Positions 13,504-24,440 are shown, counted from the first letter of the stretch. The stretch: 64,000 nucleotides of DNA from Chrysomallon squamiferum (GCA_012295275.1 CM022667.1:541501-605500); one strand, 5' to 3'. The notes: generated by a model from the letters alone, not told the origin. A program made the numbers and translations.

Positions 13504-16500
13504 GTTTTCAATAGGGGGCATATCAGCATGTGATTTATTTTCACAAGTAATTGAGATAATATATGACCTATATACTTATTGCAAAAGGTGAACAAAAGGG
13601 CATATGTGTAACTGAATAAATCTATGTTCAAATATTTAAACACTATCTTTGAATTCCTCTTAAAAACACTATGAATTTTTCTTCCATCCCATATCTATAT
13701 ATATATTTATAAAACACAAAACACACACACATGACATTCAATATTCAATCCTAAAATTAAAGGCTGTAAAATTATCATAGATATATATATATATATATAT
13801 GAAAGCATAACTGGTTTCAAAATAAATTTAGGAGGTAATCAATAAAAAAAAAAAAAAAATAAATAAATAAATAAACAAATAAAGTAATAATAATAACACC
13901 CAGTAGGAAATACCAATAAAGTGAATTTAGTAGCAGCAAAAAAAAAAATTAGTAATAATTCCATTATATTATCTTTCATAATTTGTATATCCTCAAATTA
14001 AAATCTTTTTTCCAGTTCCAACTCTTTACCTCATATTCTGTGAAGTATAAACCACCAGCAGCTCGAACCATCTCATCAAGAAATCTCGTCATGATGTTTC
14101 TCACAATGGACAAATCTGTGGCACATTCGTACTGGCAAAAAAAAAAAAATTAAAATAATAATAATAGAAACAATATATTTAATGTTATTCACTAGTGATA
14201 TTTGTTTCCTAATATACATATCATTATAAATCTTACATAGGTGGCATAAAATAAGAACCATAATAACTAAATAATAAACACCGAAAATATTTTTTTTTTT
14301 TTTTTTTTTTTTTCAAATTACACTTTATAGGAATCAAATTTGATTATATACCTTCTGTTCTTGAACAAGGAATTGCTGAAACTTCTGAACATTCATTCTC
14401 CTGAAAAAAAAACCCAACAACATGAAAGCCATATTACTTTACATATTAAAAAGAATTACCAATAAATTACTGAATATCATTAATTTAAAATCTTCTTACT
14501 GAAATGGAAATATATAACAGAAGTAATGGTGACTTAAGTAGGAATATTACATGTGTGTGTGTGCATGTGTAAATACCAACTCATATACATACTTTAATAA
14601 TAAAACTTAATCTCTCCTTTTGCATGAGCATAATATAGTAAGAAAAGCTAGAACAGTAATTAATTTTCATTACATGAATTATAATTATCTCTGTTAATTA
14701 TAACTTTCACAAACCTTTCATTACCAACTGTTACAAAATAATTTTCAAAATTATCTGTAATTATCTGAAAAATATAAAATTATCAAAACTTAATATTAGA
14801 ACAGAATGCATTTATTTTTAAAAAATAAAGTAATAAAAATAAAAACCAAAAAATGTTAAATGAAACAACATGAAAAAAAAACCTACCCACAAATTTATGC
14901 AATATCAAATTACCAAAGTAACAAAAAAGACTAAAATAAATAACAAAAAGGATATCAAATAACCAATATAATAAAGATGCAAATGAGGCTGACAATAATA
15001 TATTAGATGAGGATAGAGCTAGTGAACACAACTGACAGTGGTTAATTTTCAAATTTAAATATTTAAATGTTAAAAGATAAATTGTTTGTTTTCATCTGTG
15101 TGGCTTAAATAATTTCGGCTTTCAAAACACAATATAATATGTAGGCCTCTCCCAAAATAAAACATCAGATTCTGTTAAAAACTAATTCATGTAAGCATAA
15201 AACTTACACTTTTCACATTGACCAGTTTGTGGTAGAGAGAAGAAAACTGCTCAAACACAATCTCTCCTTTTCCACTTGAGTCCACCTCCTACAAAAACAA
15301 AATACAATACAATTAACTATGGCTTCCATATTGTTTATTTCATCCAAATGAAATCTGTGTGAGACAGAATCAGAAAGAAGTTTTTTCAACAAAGCTGTGA
15401 GATGTACATATATTTGTTAGTCATTGATCAATGAAAAATAAGGTAGAATTCAATTTAATAATGGTAACAACCCATTATTACTACTATCATGGTTTAACAA
15501 TCCTTTATCCAAAATTCTACTGGAAAAATCACAAACATGCTACAGGTTATATCTGTACAGATAAATGAAGGCAAATACATTTAGACATATACAGATTGTG
15601 CACACACAAACACACACATACACACACACACACACACACACATTCACACATGTAAGACACACACGATATATTTTCACATTTTCTTCATTGTTAACTTCAT
15701 CAGTCTGGTAAAACTGAAAACCACATTATTCTCAATTTCAATACCACTAATGTAACTTTTATTTTGCTTGAATTGTATTGTAAGAAAACAAGCAGAAAAA
15801 TGACAGATAACCTACTTGAAATCTTTCTCTTAGCTTGTTGGTAGACATCTTGTAATTTATTCTGGGAAGCCATGCCTTTAGGCTCTTCAGTGTAACACTT
15901 GTTAAAACAAAAATAAAAAAAAGGTAAACAAATGTTAAAACATAACCTTACTATAGTAAAGTGAAGACAACCAAGAGTTAAGTTCATTCTGTGCACTTTA
16001 AAACAACATTTATTTTGTTTTTGTTGTTGTTGTTGAAATCTGAACCTTTGTTATTATTAAAGTTTGATGATAAAAAAATATATATATCCAATCAGTTCAT
16101 TTCAAGCATAGAAATGTCTTTTCAAAAAAGATCAAATATGTTACAAACTTCTTCTATCCTCAAACTATTGTTAAAAAGCTCTTGTTATCTTCAAATTTTC
16201 AGATTTTCATTTTTTTTTTTTTTTTTAAATATTTCCAGGTAGGAATTTACATTTATCTATATTCATTGTCAATTCTTTATTACTTACATCTCTGAACCCA
16301 CTTTCTCCATCAAGTAAAACTCTTTCCTTAGCCATCTGAAAAAATTTATAAATAAAAACATGAGTTTATTTTAACAATGATATACAATCATTAGTATTTT
16401 TTTTGAACACCCATGGAATAATAATATTAGGAATACATGAACAGGTAACTGAATATATAAACTAATATACACAGCATCTGCCATAGCAATTTTCTCATTA

Positions 16501-18180
16501 ATGTGGCTTGAAATTTGAACTCTAAGATATACTGTAAACAGTAATTAAGACAAGAATAAAAAACAGAATGCTGTGAGAAAAAATAAACTAAAAAGCCAAA
16601 GCACTGCCGACTTCATGAGTATCTGCAGAGGTTGCCATTGGTTACTCTGATTTTCTCAACCATCGTTTACAAAATTTTGGTAAAAGTTCCTACTCTTTCT
16701 GGAAGTCAAAGGGTTAAAAGACTGATAATTGTAATGGATAATATGAAGAATACTTTTACCTTTCAAGCTGCAGTTGGTATGATGCCTCTTTTGTGTCCTG
16801 TATTAGGTAGTCCAATCCTTTCATCCAGATGTTAAACTCATCTGAACTATTTGCTGTTTATAATATTAATCAAAATACAAAATAATGTTGAGTATGAAAG
16901 AAAGAAAATCACACAAATGTCATTCAGATTTCTGTTAGTAATAGAACAAACACAAAATAACATTAAAATCAAGACTGATCAAAATTAAAAAGAAAAATGA
17001 TATAACAGAAATATTAATTGTGCCTGATTCGGAAGGTTTAAATATTTTATGTGAAATAAAACAATTTAAAATTAAATAATAATACACAATACATCTCTTT
17101 TTGTCTGTCTACAACTCAGATATATCGTTGAGTCAATGTCATTACTTACTGTATATTTACTATCAAAAATCATAAACAACTGATACTTTTCCACAAACAA
17201 AGAGATGAATGAATTTTTTACAAATAATAAATAAAATAAAGTTTTACTTACCTACAATAGACAGTGTTTTTAATTTGAAGTCGTTTCCATAAAACACTGT
17301 AAAACAGAGTTTGCTTTCAAATTTCCTAGCCTCTTCTGGCCATCGCTCAAAATCCCTCGCATTTTTCCCTGGACGAACCTCTTTTACTTCCCTTAGACAG
17401 ACTGGAAAACAAACACAGTATTATGTAATATACAAAATCTTTTAAATTTTTATCTTAACTTCCATCAGATATACCGAAAGAGTGAGTGAGTGAGTGTGTG
17501 AGTGTGTGAGTGTGTGTGTTATGTGTTATGTGTGTGTGTTTAATTAATTTACTGTATTACATAATAAGATAAACATCCTTCATCCTTTTGACACAACAAA
17601 AAATACATATAAATTTATTTTGTAATTACTATGTACAAGTAAATATATTTTGTGTTATGTAACTTGTAAATCAGAAACGACAGCAAAGGCATATATTAAA
17701 CTGATTTATTTACATTACTGAATATTTATTGTAATGCATGCTTTAGAATGAGTGTCACTACTTCTGCAAAAAGCAGAGATGTTCTTTTGGTCATTTTACC
17801 AATTATTTTCAACTTCTCTGACAATTATTAACAGATCATATCAAAAGAACAGTCTAAATATGAAAGTATACTTCACTTTTGCCCCTACCTCTTGTTTTAA
17901 AATATGTTATTTAAAGATCAGGCTTTGTATTTTCTGAATAATTAAACAAAAAGAAAAGAAAAGGCATGTTTAAGTACAGTATACTGTCTGAATGATCAGT
18001 TAATGTATAACTCTATTATTTATTGAAAAGCTGTCAGGACTATAGATATTTCTGTAGGAATAAATAAATCACTTTGAAATGAGATAAAATTTTAATTTTT
18101 ACCTGAAAGTGGATGAAGCATCAGCCACTAAAGTGTTCATTGTTAATTTAAAGAATTTAAAAAAAATAAAATAAAAAAAA

Positions 18181-18231
<51 letters not shown>

Positions 18232-19885
18232 TAAAATTAAAACAATTATTTTTTTCCTATTACACTATTTTATAAATACATTAACTAAAATTGATTTTGG
18301 TAATTTTCTTGATTACAATATTTTTTGTCATGTCATGTATTTTCCTGCCCATTAAAAAGTGCTTATAAAAAGAGTATTTGCTGCTAATAATAAACAGACC
18401 TCCTAGTACCAGTAGAGGTTTTAAGTTTGTGTAGCTACCCTTATATAACATAATCTTATGTTTAACACCTAATATTGCAATAACCATTCATCGATAAATG
18501 TGTTTAATTGTACTTAAAGTTTATCTTTTTTATTTTATTTTATTTTATTTTTATGTTTTAATTTTTATGTTTTAAGACAAAATAAAATAAAATAAATAAA
18601 TAAATAAAAACATTAAAGTTTCACTTTCAATTTTCATGAATACTCACAAGTCTGTTATTGCATGGTTAATGTAATACTTTATTATGAGAAAAGATTAGAG
18701 AACAGCAATAAACTGGTAATTCAAAAGTACACAAAAAGGTACACAAAGGTAAATGTTAAAATGAACTAGGCCTGTAAGAAGATTTATTTATTGATTAATT
18801 ACTTTTATTAAATTGGGTTAATCAGACGAACACCTAACTCTTAATCAGAAACAAATAAAAAAAAAGAAGTTTTTTATTAAGTATCAGGCTCATGAAAACA
18901 TTACATTATTTAAAAATATAAATAAATAAATAAAAGAATTAAAACAATATTTTTAGCAATTTGTTGATAATCTCTTCTGCTCCAATTCACACCATTAACA
19001 GTGATTACCAGCAAACCATTATTATTAAAACACTATGAATGGACTTTTTATGAACTGAATATTCTGCTCCAATTGATATTAATAAAGTAAAACTCTATTG
19101 AAGTATGACAATCCACTGCTTAGCAACTGAACTAGATATCAAACAGAAATTCCGAATAGTTATAACCTAGATAACATCTAATCTACAAATAGATAAGTTG
19201 GTTTTCTGGAGAGCAGCAACAAAGAAGTTTTAGCTGTAAAGTAAACACAATTTACAAGACTAATGGATCTCATAATGGCTGACCTGAAATCCATTGTTCT
19301 TTGTGACAGTAAATTTAATGGCTTCAGTAATCTGATAATAAAACTATAAGACAAACCATTACCAGATACCGAAAAAAAACAGAAGTAATAAAATAAAATA
19401 AAATAAAATAAAATAAAATAAAATAAAATAAAATAAAATAAATAAAAATAAAATAATTAAAATAAAATAATTAAAATAAAAAAATTTAAAAATTAAATTT
19501 AAAAAATAATAAAAATAAAATTAATTATGCCACACAATACAAGATAAATAATTATTATCAAATAAAATATTTTCCCATTACTGCCAGTGTTGTATATATG
19601 CTTTGTTGTCAGTGGAAAGAATATAAAAGATACCTTGTTGATAATTGGAGAAAAAAAAAAAGAGAGAGTATTTCAATGCATGACGGAACCACAAATTTCT
19701 GCTTATATAAATAACCAGTATGGTTTTTTTTAGGTAATATGTCCTACCTTATGTAACTAAATATAAATGTACTGAATCCATCGTTTAAATAATATTTATT
19801 TATTTTTGAAGGTTTAATTAGATACAAGACAGACTGCTTATCATAGATTAACTAATGTGATTTTGTTTTATACGTTCCTTTCCTA

Positions 19886-19930
<45 letters not shown>

Positions 19931-21754
19931 TACTAAATTTACTTTATTTTTTTATTAATCTTCAGTATAGTCAAACTGATATGAACAAGTTTTAGATAAA
20001 AAGATCAGGACAAACATAATGTTTGCAGATTTAATGAATATTATCGAATGGAAATTATAAGCTCTGAAAGGTCAAAAGAATTAGGACATCCAGGTAAACA
20101 CAATGTTTCATACAATTTAGGAATGGAAGATGTTTGCCTGTGACAACAGTTTGTGCTCAACTAGACAGATCTTAATCCTTCCATGAATATAACAGACATA
20201 TGTGTTTACATCAGATATACTCTAGCTCTGTGATTTGAGATACACCTGAGATAATGCATCCATACATGCTTTCAAGCTTAGATCAATATGATACAAATTG
20301 ATTTTAAAGTGAGTGTATGTATAATGTGTATAATGCACATACACATATAAAACACACATTAAAATCGATGGCTAATTAACATAAGCTAGCAACACAAGCA
20401 GGCAATGCTTTTTATTCATTAGTTAGTGAAATGGGATAATTTCATGTATGTATATATTTTCACACTGATAATAAAAATAACAAAAATAAAATAAAACAAA
20501 ACAAGCCTGCTGCATGGCTTTTAATATATTAAATGATAAATCCCTTTTTAAATCATAGGCTGTTATGTGACAGACGTAATTAGCATTAAATTAAACTAGG
20601 AGAGAAAACAACCAGTTTAATATAACAGCTTACTTTTCGCTCTGAAAAGCATGAAATATTTCATTTATCTTGACACAGGCATGATAAAAAAGTTAGATAC
20701 TGAATATTAAATAGAAAGGGTATAATTTAATAAACAATATATAAGACACTGATCATGTGACCAAATGTCGGAAAGGTAAAAAAAAGAGGTGTGTGTTGCA
20801 CCAGAAGAAAAGTGTATGTGAACAAACAACAATATAGCACTGGAAATAAATAATCTAGTAAAACAAAACAAAAAAAACAAAAAACAAAAAAATACCGTGG
20901 AAATATGAAAAAAAGTAAAATAATAAAAAGCACACACCATCTTTATTATTGTTGTAAGTATTGACTCATATACTTCTACAAATGAAACCTTTAGATCTTA
21001 CGTTTTAATTAACTTTAACTCTCTTTATAATGGATATTGCCAAGTATACTTGATATGTGGTTCTTATATCAGACAAACATCACAGAAGTCAGAATCCAAG
21101 TCAGTTCACATAATACAAAGCAAAAATTGAAATCAAATCACCAACAGAACCAAAATTACAAAGAAATTGAAAACTATTTGAGATGGTGCAATGAAAAATT
21201 AAAACAAAATGATATTATTATTGAACTAAATGGAGAGAAAAAAGATGAATAAAACAAAAAAAAAAAAAAAAAAAAAACAGATTCAAAGTATTTCATCTTG
21301 TTTTGGAGTTATGTAACGTAAGTCAAAATTTAACATTCTTGCAACATAAATCATCGCAGACAGATGTACAAAGTTACGTGAGAAAAGCTGTATTACATAC
21401 TGAATTACACCAATTATACCCGATGACACCTCTGTGCATAATATAAATAATACAGCTAATTTCTGCCAGTTATTTACTGCACATCAAGGAAAATTTGGTT
21501 TTCAAAACAGCTTATTGCTGACATTTAATACAGTCAAAAATAAGAACTGCAAAATTAAGCATTACATTTTAAAACTGTCTAGTAACCTTTTGAATTTGCA
21601 CACAGCAACTGAAATTATTTTATGTGAGACATAATGAGGGAAGCATTACTATCCATGAATTATTTGTATGCCTACAGGTCAGAAAGACAAATCTTGGTTG
21701 AAGGTAAAAAGGAACGAAGAGAATTTATTAACTTAGTACACAGAGGACAATAAA

Positions 21755-21785
<31 letters not shown>

Positions 21786-22005
21786 ACAGCTGTGGTTTAA
21801 TCCAAAATACCAATGAAATGTCAAGTCTGTCCAAAACATTTAATTAAACTTAATTTCTGCAATTAGGAGAATGTCTCAAAATTACTTGCATAAAATATAT
21901 ATTTATAATGCCTGAATTTGTATCTGCTTCATTTTTTGGCAAGAAATTATGAACACATACTTTATGGACCAAGAGAGAGCGTAATGCAAAAATGTGTAAA
22001 AATTT

Positions 22006-22038
<33 letters not shown>

Positions 22039-24218
22039 ATGTGTGTGTAGGAATGCATATTCGCATACTTGCATTGTTCTTAGCTTATGTATATATGTAT
22101 ATGAATTTCACATTCTAAGTTATATTCAAGAACACAAAGGGCAGAGTAACTGTTGCATGAAGAGAACATTTATATAAATGTCATTTAAACACTAAACTTG
22201 CAATAATGAATATTATGTGTTATAAAAATATACATGAATATATTAACTCAGTGGGTTTCAAGTCTGTTTCTGCACTCAAGGAAAAGGAAAAGAAAATATA
22301 AACAGCAATAATTATTAACTCTATTAAATATACAGACCTGTTTACTCATACTGTCAAGAGCACTTAAAAAAAAAAAAATCTAACATCTTTCTTATATATA
22401 ATCCAGTACTTTATTTGTTTATAATAATAACAATAATAATAATAATAAAAATAATAATAATATAAAGAAGAAAATTATTATCTTATTAAATTGTTTTTTT
22501 TTTTTCTAATATCCTTCTCATTTATAATTAGTAATTACTTTCTTTTTAATAATAACCAGAAAAAGAAGAAATTAAGAAAACAAAAGATTTATAATATTAA
22601 AATCTCATTGCATGACTGTATAAATGTGTGTGTGTGTTTGATCTTTGTGGGGGTGGGTGTGCACATGCATGTATGTTTATGTGGAGAAAAAGCTTTTCTA
22701 TGCTTTTCCCGTGGCTATTAATTAAATCAAGGGTAAAAAGTGTAGTACACTTTGTTTAGAATCAATATAAATAAAATAAACAAACTCAGTTTATACTGAA
22801 CAGAAAATTCAGGATTGGCCTTTCTTTTTTTTTTTCTTTTTTTTCCCTTCTGTTTTCTGTTTTAAAATAAATCTTTAATGAATTAATTAATACAATAATT
22901 AATTCCATGAAAACAAATTACCTCAGTATATTTTACATTCTTTAATTTAATTTAACAGTACATATCTATTACAATAGCTGACTAAGTTATATCTTTTAGA
23001 TTACTGCTGCTTAAAGGAGTATAATGATATGTATGTTATAAAAAGTCATTTAATAAAATTCTTTATATTTTTAAATTATTATTTTATTTTAACCTGTCCT
23101 ATTTCTGAATATAATATCACTTGAACTCCTGTAAGGTGCAAGCTAACATTCACAACACATAGATTTTGAATTAACTAAACTGATTAATACAATCAGGATA
23201 CTATGGACTGATTATACCATGATTATTATTATTGTTCTGACCATATCATGGCATTAAAAAAAAATTGTATAAATATATGAAAGAAATCATTTTGGGGATG
23301 CAACCTGAACAGGAATTTCAAGAAAATTCAAAAGTAGACAATAAAAATACATCATACTTCATAGGCATTTTTAATTTTTATTATTTAGTATTATTCATTA
23401 TTGTTATCAGTTTAATTTTATTAGATTTTCATGGGTTCATACAAAAAGTTAATCTGCTTAAACTATAAATATTTGTTTGTGAAATAAAAAAAAATTAAAT
23501 TTGATATTTACAAAATCTGGTTATCATATAAAAATAAATAACAACAATAATAAAAACTGACTTTGTTTTATGCGAGCGAAATGGTTGGGGGCGAACTGGG
23601 CTAGGGGCGAACTTGCTAGGGGGTTACACGTCAGGGGTTGTTATGTTATGATTTATGTATATACATCAAACTACAAATAATATTTACTACATTCACTACT
23701 AAATACCTTAGAGTGACATGTCATAAAGTTCCAGTTAAAAACGAGAAACTATACTTAAGCTTAATTAAGTTAATATCAGATTCTATAAACATTTTTAGTT
23801 TTTAACTCGATCAATCAACTAACTAAATGAATTATTTTATTAAGAAGTTAATCAAGTTATCCTTACAATGTAAACTGCACACATTTTTAGTCGAGATTTT
23901 ATTATATTTTTTTAATTGGAATCAAAATACCATTACACCCCATACATCTTTTAAATTTTTTAAATTTGATGTAAAGTGTATGAATTCACTGAATAATAAG
24001 TAAGTAGTATAAACTAAAGTACTACCTGCGCCTTCTGGTCGACTACCCTGACTTTTAATCCACATCAGCTGTCGTGTTTCTAATTTCACTCTAACTGTTC
24101 GTCTTTCTGGTTTCTTTCTGAAGAAAAACACTGTGGCCACCAGCCCCATTTCCAGTGGCCGCAGCACTTCGACAACATCGGGACTGGGAAGCCCTCCGTT
24201 CACAATGGGGGCCGCCAT
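1..24218 (-). CDS. PLCG1: Phospholipase C gamma (26 coding exons, 3' end outside window)
   Basis: Cytosolic enzyme that hydrolyses PIP2 to IP3 and diacylglycerol after recruitment to phosphotyrosine receptors. Joining 26 minus-strand exons (listed separately) gives about 934 residues. Order: N-terminal PH (about 20-145), EF-hand region (about 145-250), catalytic X box with His320 (SSHNT) and His365 (YHGHT), half PH (about 470-525), N-SH2 with FLVRES (Arg572), C-SH2 with AYLVR (Arg680), a tyrosine-bearing linker, SH3 (about 799-857) and the second half of the split PH. The two catalytic histidines are 45 residues apart, as in human PLCG1 (H335/H380). Y box and C2 should lie left of position 1. 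All junctions keep phase except exon 18/19, where one base appears missing. Invertebrates usually have one PLCG gene, so the symbol marks the family rather than the gamma-1 paralogue. Confidence 0.96.
26..120. repeat. (AAT)n microsatellite
   Basis: Imperfect AAT array in the PLCG intron that extends past the left window edge. Confidence 0.85.
1097..1248 (-). CDS. PLCG1: PLCG exon 26 (split-PH second half)
   Basis: Encodes (E)[20 protein letters not shown] and later [18 protein letters not shown], the C-terminal strand and helix of the split PH. Donor GTGAGA in phase 0. The poly-Y and poly-F reading through the adjacent (AAT) tract is intron. Confidence 0.92.
1261..1352. repeat. Poly-A plus (AAT)n tract
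   Basis: About 24 A followed by an AAT array, directly upstream (minus sense) of the acceptor of PLCG exon 26. On the minus strand it acts as a long pyrimidine-rich stretch. Confidence 0.85.
2028..2179 (-). CDS. PLCG1: PLCG exon 25 (SH3 end, split PH)
   Basis: Encodes [20 protein letters not shown], finishing the SH3, and then [16 protein letters not shown]. Phase and family alignment place the 3' border at ACAG|GCAATT, a GC donor. Confidence 0.9.
2686..2789 (-). CDS. PLCG1: PLCG exon 24 (SH3 first half)
   Basis: Encodes [20 protein letters not shown] and later [10 protein letters not shown], with the SH3 ALxxY motif. Donor GTAAGT. Confidence 0.96.
4226..4291 (-). CDS. PLCG1: PLCG exon 23 (Tyr783-equivalent, symmetric)
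   Basis: 66-nt phase 0/0 exon encoding [20 protein letters not shown] and TR. Tyr789 in PGIY aligns with the activating Tyr783 (PGFY) of human PLCG1. Skipping would keep the frame. Confidence 0.9.
4622..4682. repeat. (CA)n microsatellite
   Basis: About 28 CA/CG units in a PLCG intron; further CA or GT arrays lie at 5094-5137, 6117-6151, 7432-7463 and 15601-15643. Confidence 0.9.
5836..5904 (-). CDS. PLCG1: PLCG exon 22 (tyrosine linker, symmetric)
   Basis: 69-nt phase 0/0 exon encoding [20 protein letters not shown] and TTK, with Tyr761 and Tyr767. It corresponds to 'AEPDYGALYE' of human PLCG1. Skipping would keep the frame. Confidence 0.9.
6518..6695 (-). CDS. PLCG1: PLCG exon 21 (C-SH2 second half)
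   Basis: Encodes [20 protein letters not shown] and [20 protein letters not shown]; ends ERLNM in phase 0. Confidence 0.96.
7235..7357 (-). CDS. PLCG1: PLCG exon 20 (C-SH2 first half)
   Basis: Encodes [20 protein letters not shown] and [20 protein letters not shown]. Arg680 in YLVR is the phosphotyrosine-binding arginine. Confidence 0.96.
7651..7851 (-). CDS. PLCG1: PLCG exon 19 (N-SH2 second half)
   Basis: Encodes [20 protein letters not shown] and later [20 protein letters not shown]; matches 'RNGKVQHCRIHSRQ' of the family. An ORF on the opposite strand here is a shadow. Confidence 0.96.
8535..8703 (-). CDS. PLCG1: PLCG exon 18 (N-SH2 first half, apparent frameshift)
   Basis: Encodes [11 protein letters not shown] ... 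[15 protein letters not shown], the N-SH2 with phosphotyrosine-binding Arg572 in FLVRES. The exon is 169 nt but exon 19 demands 170. As read it ends FSLSSG and stop, where the family has 'LSFW'; one T appears missing just before the donor GTTAGT. Confidence 0.93.
9654..9764 (-). CDS. PLCG1: PLCG exon 17 (split-PH first half, acidic linker)
   Basis: Encodes [20 protein letters not shown] and then the acidic run [16 protein letters not shown] that leads to the N-SH2. 37 codons, phase 0. Confidence 0.95.
10276..10346 (-). CDS. PLCG1: PLCG exon 16 (split-PH first half)
   Basis: Encodes [20 protein letters not shown] and PVDH, matching '[15 protein letters not shown]' of the split PH. Confidence 0.95.
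10602..10665 (-). CDS. PLCG1: PLCG exon 15 (start of gamma-specific array)
   Basis: Encodes [20 protein letters not shown] and D; begins with the family HKKL motif. The donor is A|GTAAGA. Confidence 0.93.
11101..11183 (-). CDS. PLCG1: PLCG exon 14 (end of X box)
   Basis: Encodes [20 protein letters not shown] and LKHKIILK, matching 'LPSPNQLKRKILIK'. This is the last part of the X box before the gamma-specific insert. Confidence 0.96.
11519..11604 (-). CDS. PLCG1: PLCG exon 13 (X box)
   Basis: Encodes [20 protein letters not shown] and MAFREIFG, the family 'YPVILSIEDHCS' segment. Confidence 0.97.
11934..12054 (-). CDS. PLCG1: PLCG exon 12 (X box, second catalytic His)
   Basis: Encodes [20 protein letters not shown] and then [20 protein letters not shown]. 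His365 in YHGHT corresponds to human His380. Confidence 0.97.
12694..12779 (-). CDS. PLCG1: PLCG exon 11 (X box)
   Basis: Encodes [20 protein letters not shown] and RMGCRSLE, near-identical to the conserved X-box core. Flanked by simple-sequence (CAGA) and (AAT) tracts in the introns. Confidence 0.97.
12797..12860. repeat. (AAT)n microsatellite
   Basis: About 20 AAT units just upstream (minus sense) of PLCG exon 11, with degenerate continuation to about 12960. Confidence 0.9.
13247..13362 (-). CDS. PLCG1: PLCG exon 10 (X box, catalytic His)
   Basis: Encodes [15 protein letters not shown] and then [14 protein letters not shown]. His320 in SSHNT corresponds to catalytic His335 of human PLCG1. 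Donor GTAAGA. Confidence 0.97.
13433..13500. repeat. (GT)n microsatellite
   Basis: About 32 GT units with GAGTGA interruptions in a PLCG intron. Confidence 0.9.
14030..14131 (-). CDS. PLCG1: PLCG exon 9
   Basis: 34 codons, [20 protein letters not shown] and then [14 protein letters not shown]; corresponds to the family segment just before the X box. Phase 0 at both ends. Confidence 0.94.
14352..14400 (-). CDS. PLCG1: PLCG exon 8 (EF-hand C-terminus)
   Basis: Encodes [16 protein letters not shown], matching 'VSLPEFQQFLLDYQ' of human PLCG1. Acceptor TTTTTTCAG, donor GTATAT. Confidence 0.92.
14715..14764 (-). CDS. PLCG1: PLCG exon 7 (short linker exon)
   Basis: Inferred 50-nt exon, [16 protein letters not shown], between TTTTTCAG and GTTTGT. 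It is needed to reconcile phase 0 of exon 6 with phase 2 of exon 8 and fills a gap present in the family alignment. Weakest of the PLCG exons. Confidence 0.65.
15208..15288 (-). CDS. PLCG1: PLCG exon 6 (EF-hand loop)
   Basis: 27 codons, [20 protein letters not shown] onward; an EF-hand-like loop (D-S-S-G-K-G-E). The acceptor is TTTTTGTAG and the donor GTAAGT; phase 0 at both ends. Confidence 0.93.
15816..15897 (-). CDS. PLCG1: PLCG exon 5 (EF-hand region)
   Basis: Encodes (I)[19 protein letters not shown] and then NKLRERFQ, matching the family 'DLKAFLPRVNYKISSNKLREKF'. Acceptor AACAAG was chosen because it alone keeps phase with exon 4. Donor GTAGGT, phase 0. Confidence 0.9.
16288..16335 (-). 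CDS. PLCG1: PLCG exon 4 (EF-hand region)
   Basis: A 48-nt exon encoding [15 protein letters not shown], matching WLRKQFYSVDRN of vertebrate PLCG. Flanked by TTTTTCAG and GTAAGT; phase 2 to 2. An ATG-containing overlapping frame here is not used. Confidence 0.9.
16760..16853 (-). CDS. PLCG1: PLCG exon 3 (end of PH domain)
   Basis: Encodes [20 protein letters not shown] and the following linker, matching the 'EVNMWIKGLTWL' PH C-terminal helix of the family. Length 94 nt, phase 1 to 2. Confidence 0.94.
17252..17401 (-). CDS. PLCG1: PLCG exon 2 (PH domain)
   Basis: Encodes [20 protein letters not shown] and then a stretch with [18 protein letters not shown], the core of the N-terminal PH domain. 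The acceptor is TTTTCCAG and the donor GTAAGT; phase 1 in and 1 out. Confidence 0.95.
18181..18231. repeat. (AAT)n microsatellite
   Basis: About 17 AAT units in PLCG intron 1. Confidence 0.9.
19386..19441. repeat. (AAAAT)n microsatellite
   Basis: About 11 pentamer units in PLCG intron 1, degenerating into A-rich sequence to about 19520. Confidence 0.9.
23587..23637 (+). other. G-rich cluster, quadruplex candidate
   Basis: Five G-tracts on the plus strand (GGGGG, GGG, GGGG, GGGGG, GGGG) separated by loops of 6, 3, 11 and 10 bases, with a repeated GGGGCGAACT-like unit. It stands out in AT-rich sequence about 0.4-0.6 kb inside PLCG intron 1. Confidence 0.5.
24026..24218 (-). CDS. PLCG1: PLCG exon 1 (start codon, PH N-terminus)
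   Basis: Encodes residues 1-64, beginning MAAPIVNGG and containing [17 protein letters not shown], typical of the PLC-gamma N-terminus. The ATG at 24218-24216 has A at -3 and G at +4. It ends in GCAG|GTAGTA, phase 1. Confidence 0.95.
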
Positions 24219-24221
24219 CTT
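24211..24221 (-). promoter_or_regulatory. YY1-type motif over the PLCG start codon
   Basis: Minus strand reads AAGATGGCGGC, an exact match to the YY1 consensus AANATGGCGGC, with its ATG being the PLCG start codon. YY1 motifs with this orientation are known just downstream of many TSSs; function here is inferred. Confidence 0.5.
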
Positions 24222-24425
24222 TATTTCTGAATCAAGTATAAAAACTATGTGCTACTTTCTGTTCTCGGCTTCCTTCATCTGGCTACTGTTAAAGCGCGAA
24301 GTACTGTTGGATATACAATGAACACATATTGGAAATCAATCACTGTCCTTTCATAGTAAAATCTTGTTTAAAGTGCAGTATGTAACCTCAAACATTCTGG
24401 AGGTGAAAGAAATAATGATACAACA

Positions 24426-24440
24426 ACCAATAAAATTGGT
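24426..24440. promoter_or_regulatory. Inverted pair of CCAAT boxes upstream of PLCG
   Basis: ACCAAT-AAA-ATTGGT, a perfect 6-bp inverted repeat with a 3-bp spacer, about 210 bp upstream of the PLCG ATG. This is the core recognition sequence of NF-Y on both strands and fits a promoter. A C/T-rich CCCCTCCCCGC run follows at about 24486. Confidence 0.5.

Larger units (their letters stand above)
17402..24025 (-). other. PLCG intron 1 (6.6 kb)
   Basis: No coding exon recognised on either strand; short ORFs are chance A/T-rich frames. It contains (AAT)n at 18181-18231, (AAAAT)n at 19386-19441, long poly-A/T tracts (19891-19926, 21252-21277, 21759-21785), a GT repeat at 22007-22036 and a G-rich cluster at 23587-23637. 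Confidence 0.6.

Noticed and set aside
15700-15996. 98-codon minus ORF
   Set aside because: The true PLCG exon 5 (15816-15897) uses a different frame that matches DLKAFLPRVNYK; this ORF is a shadow.
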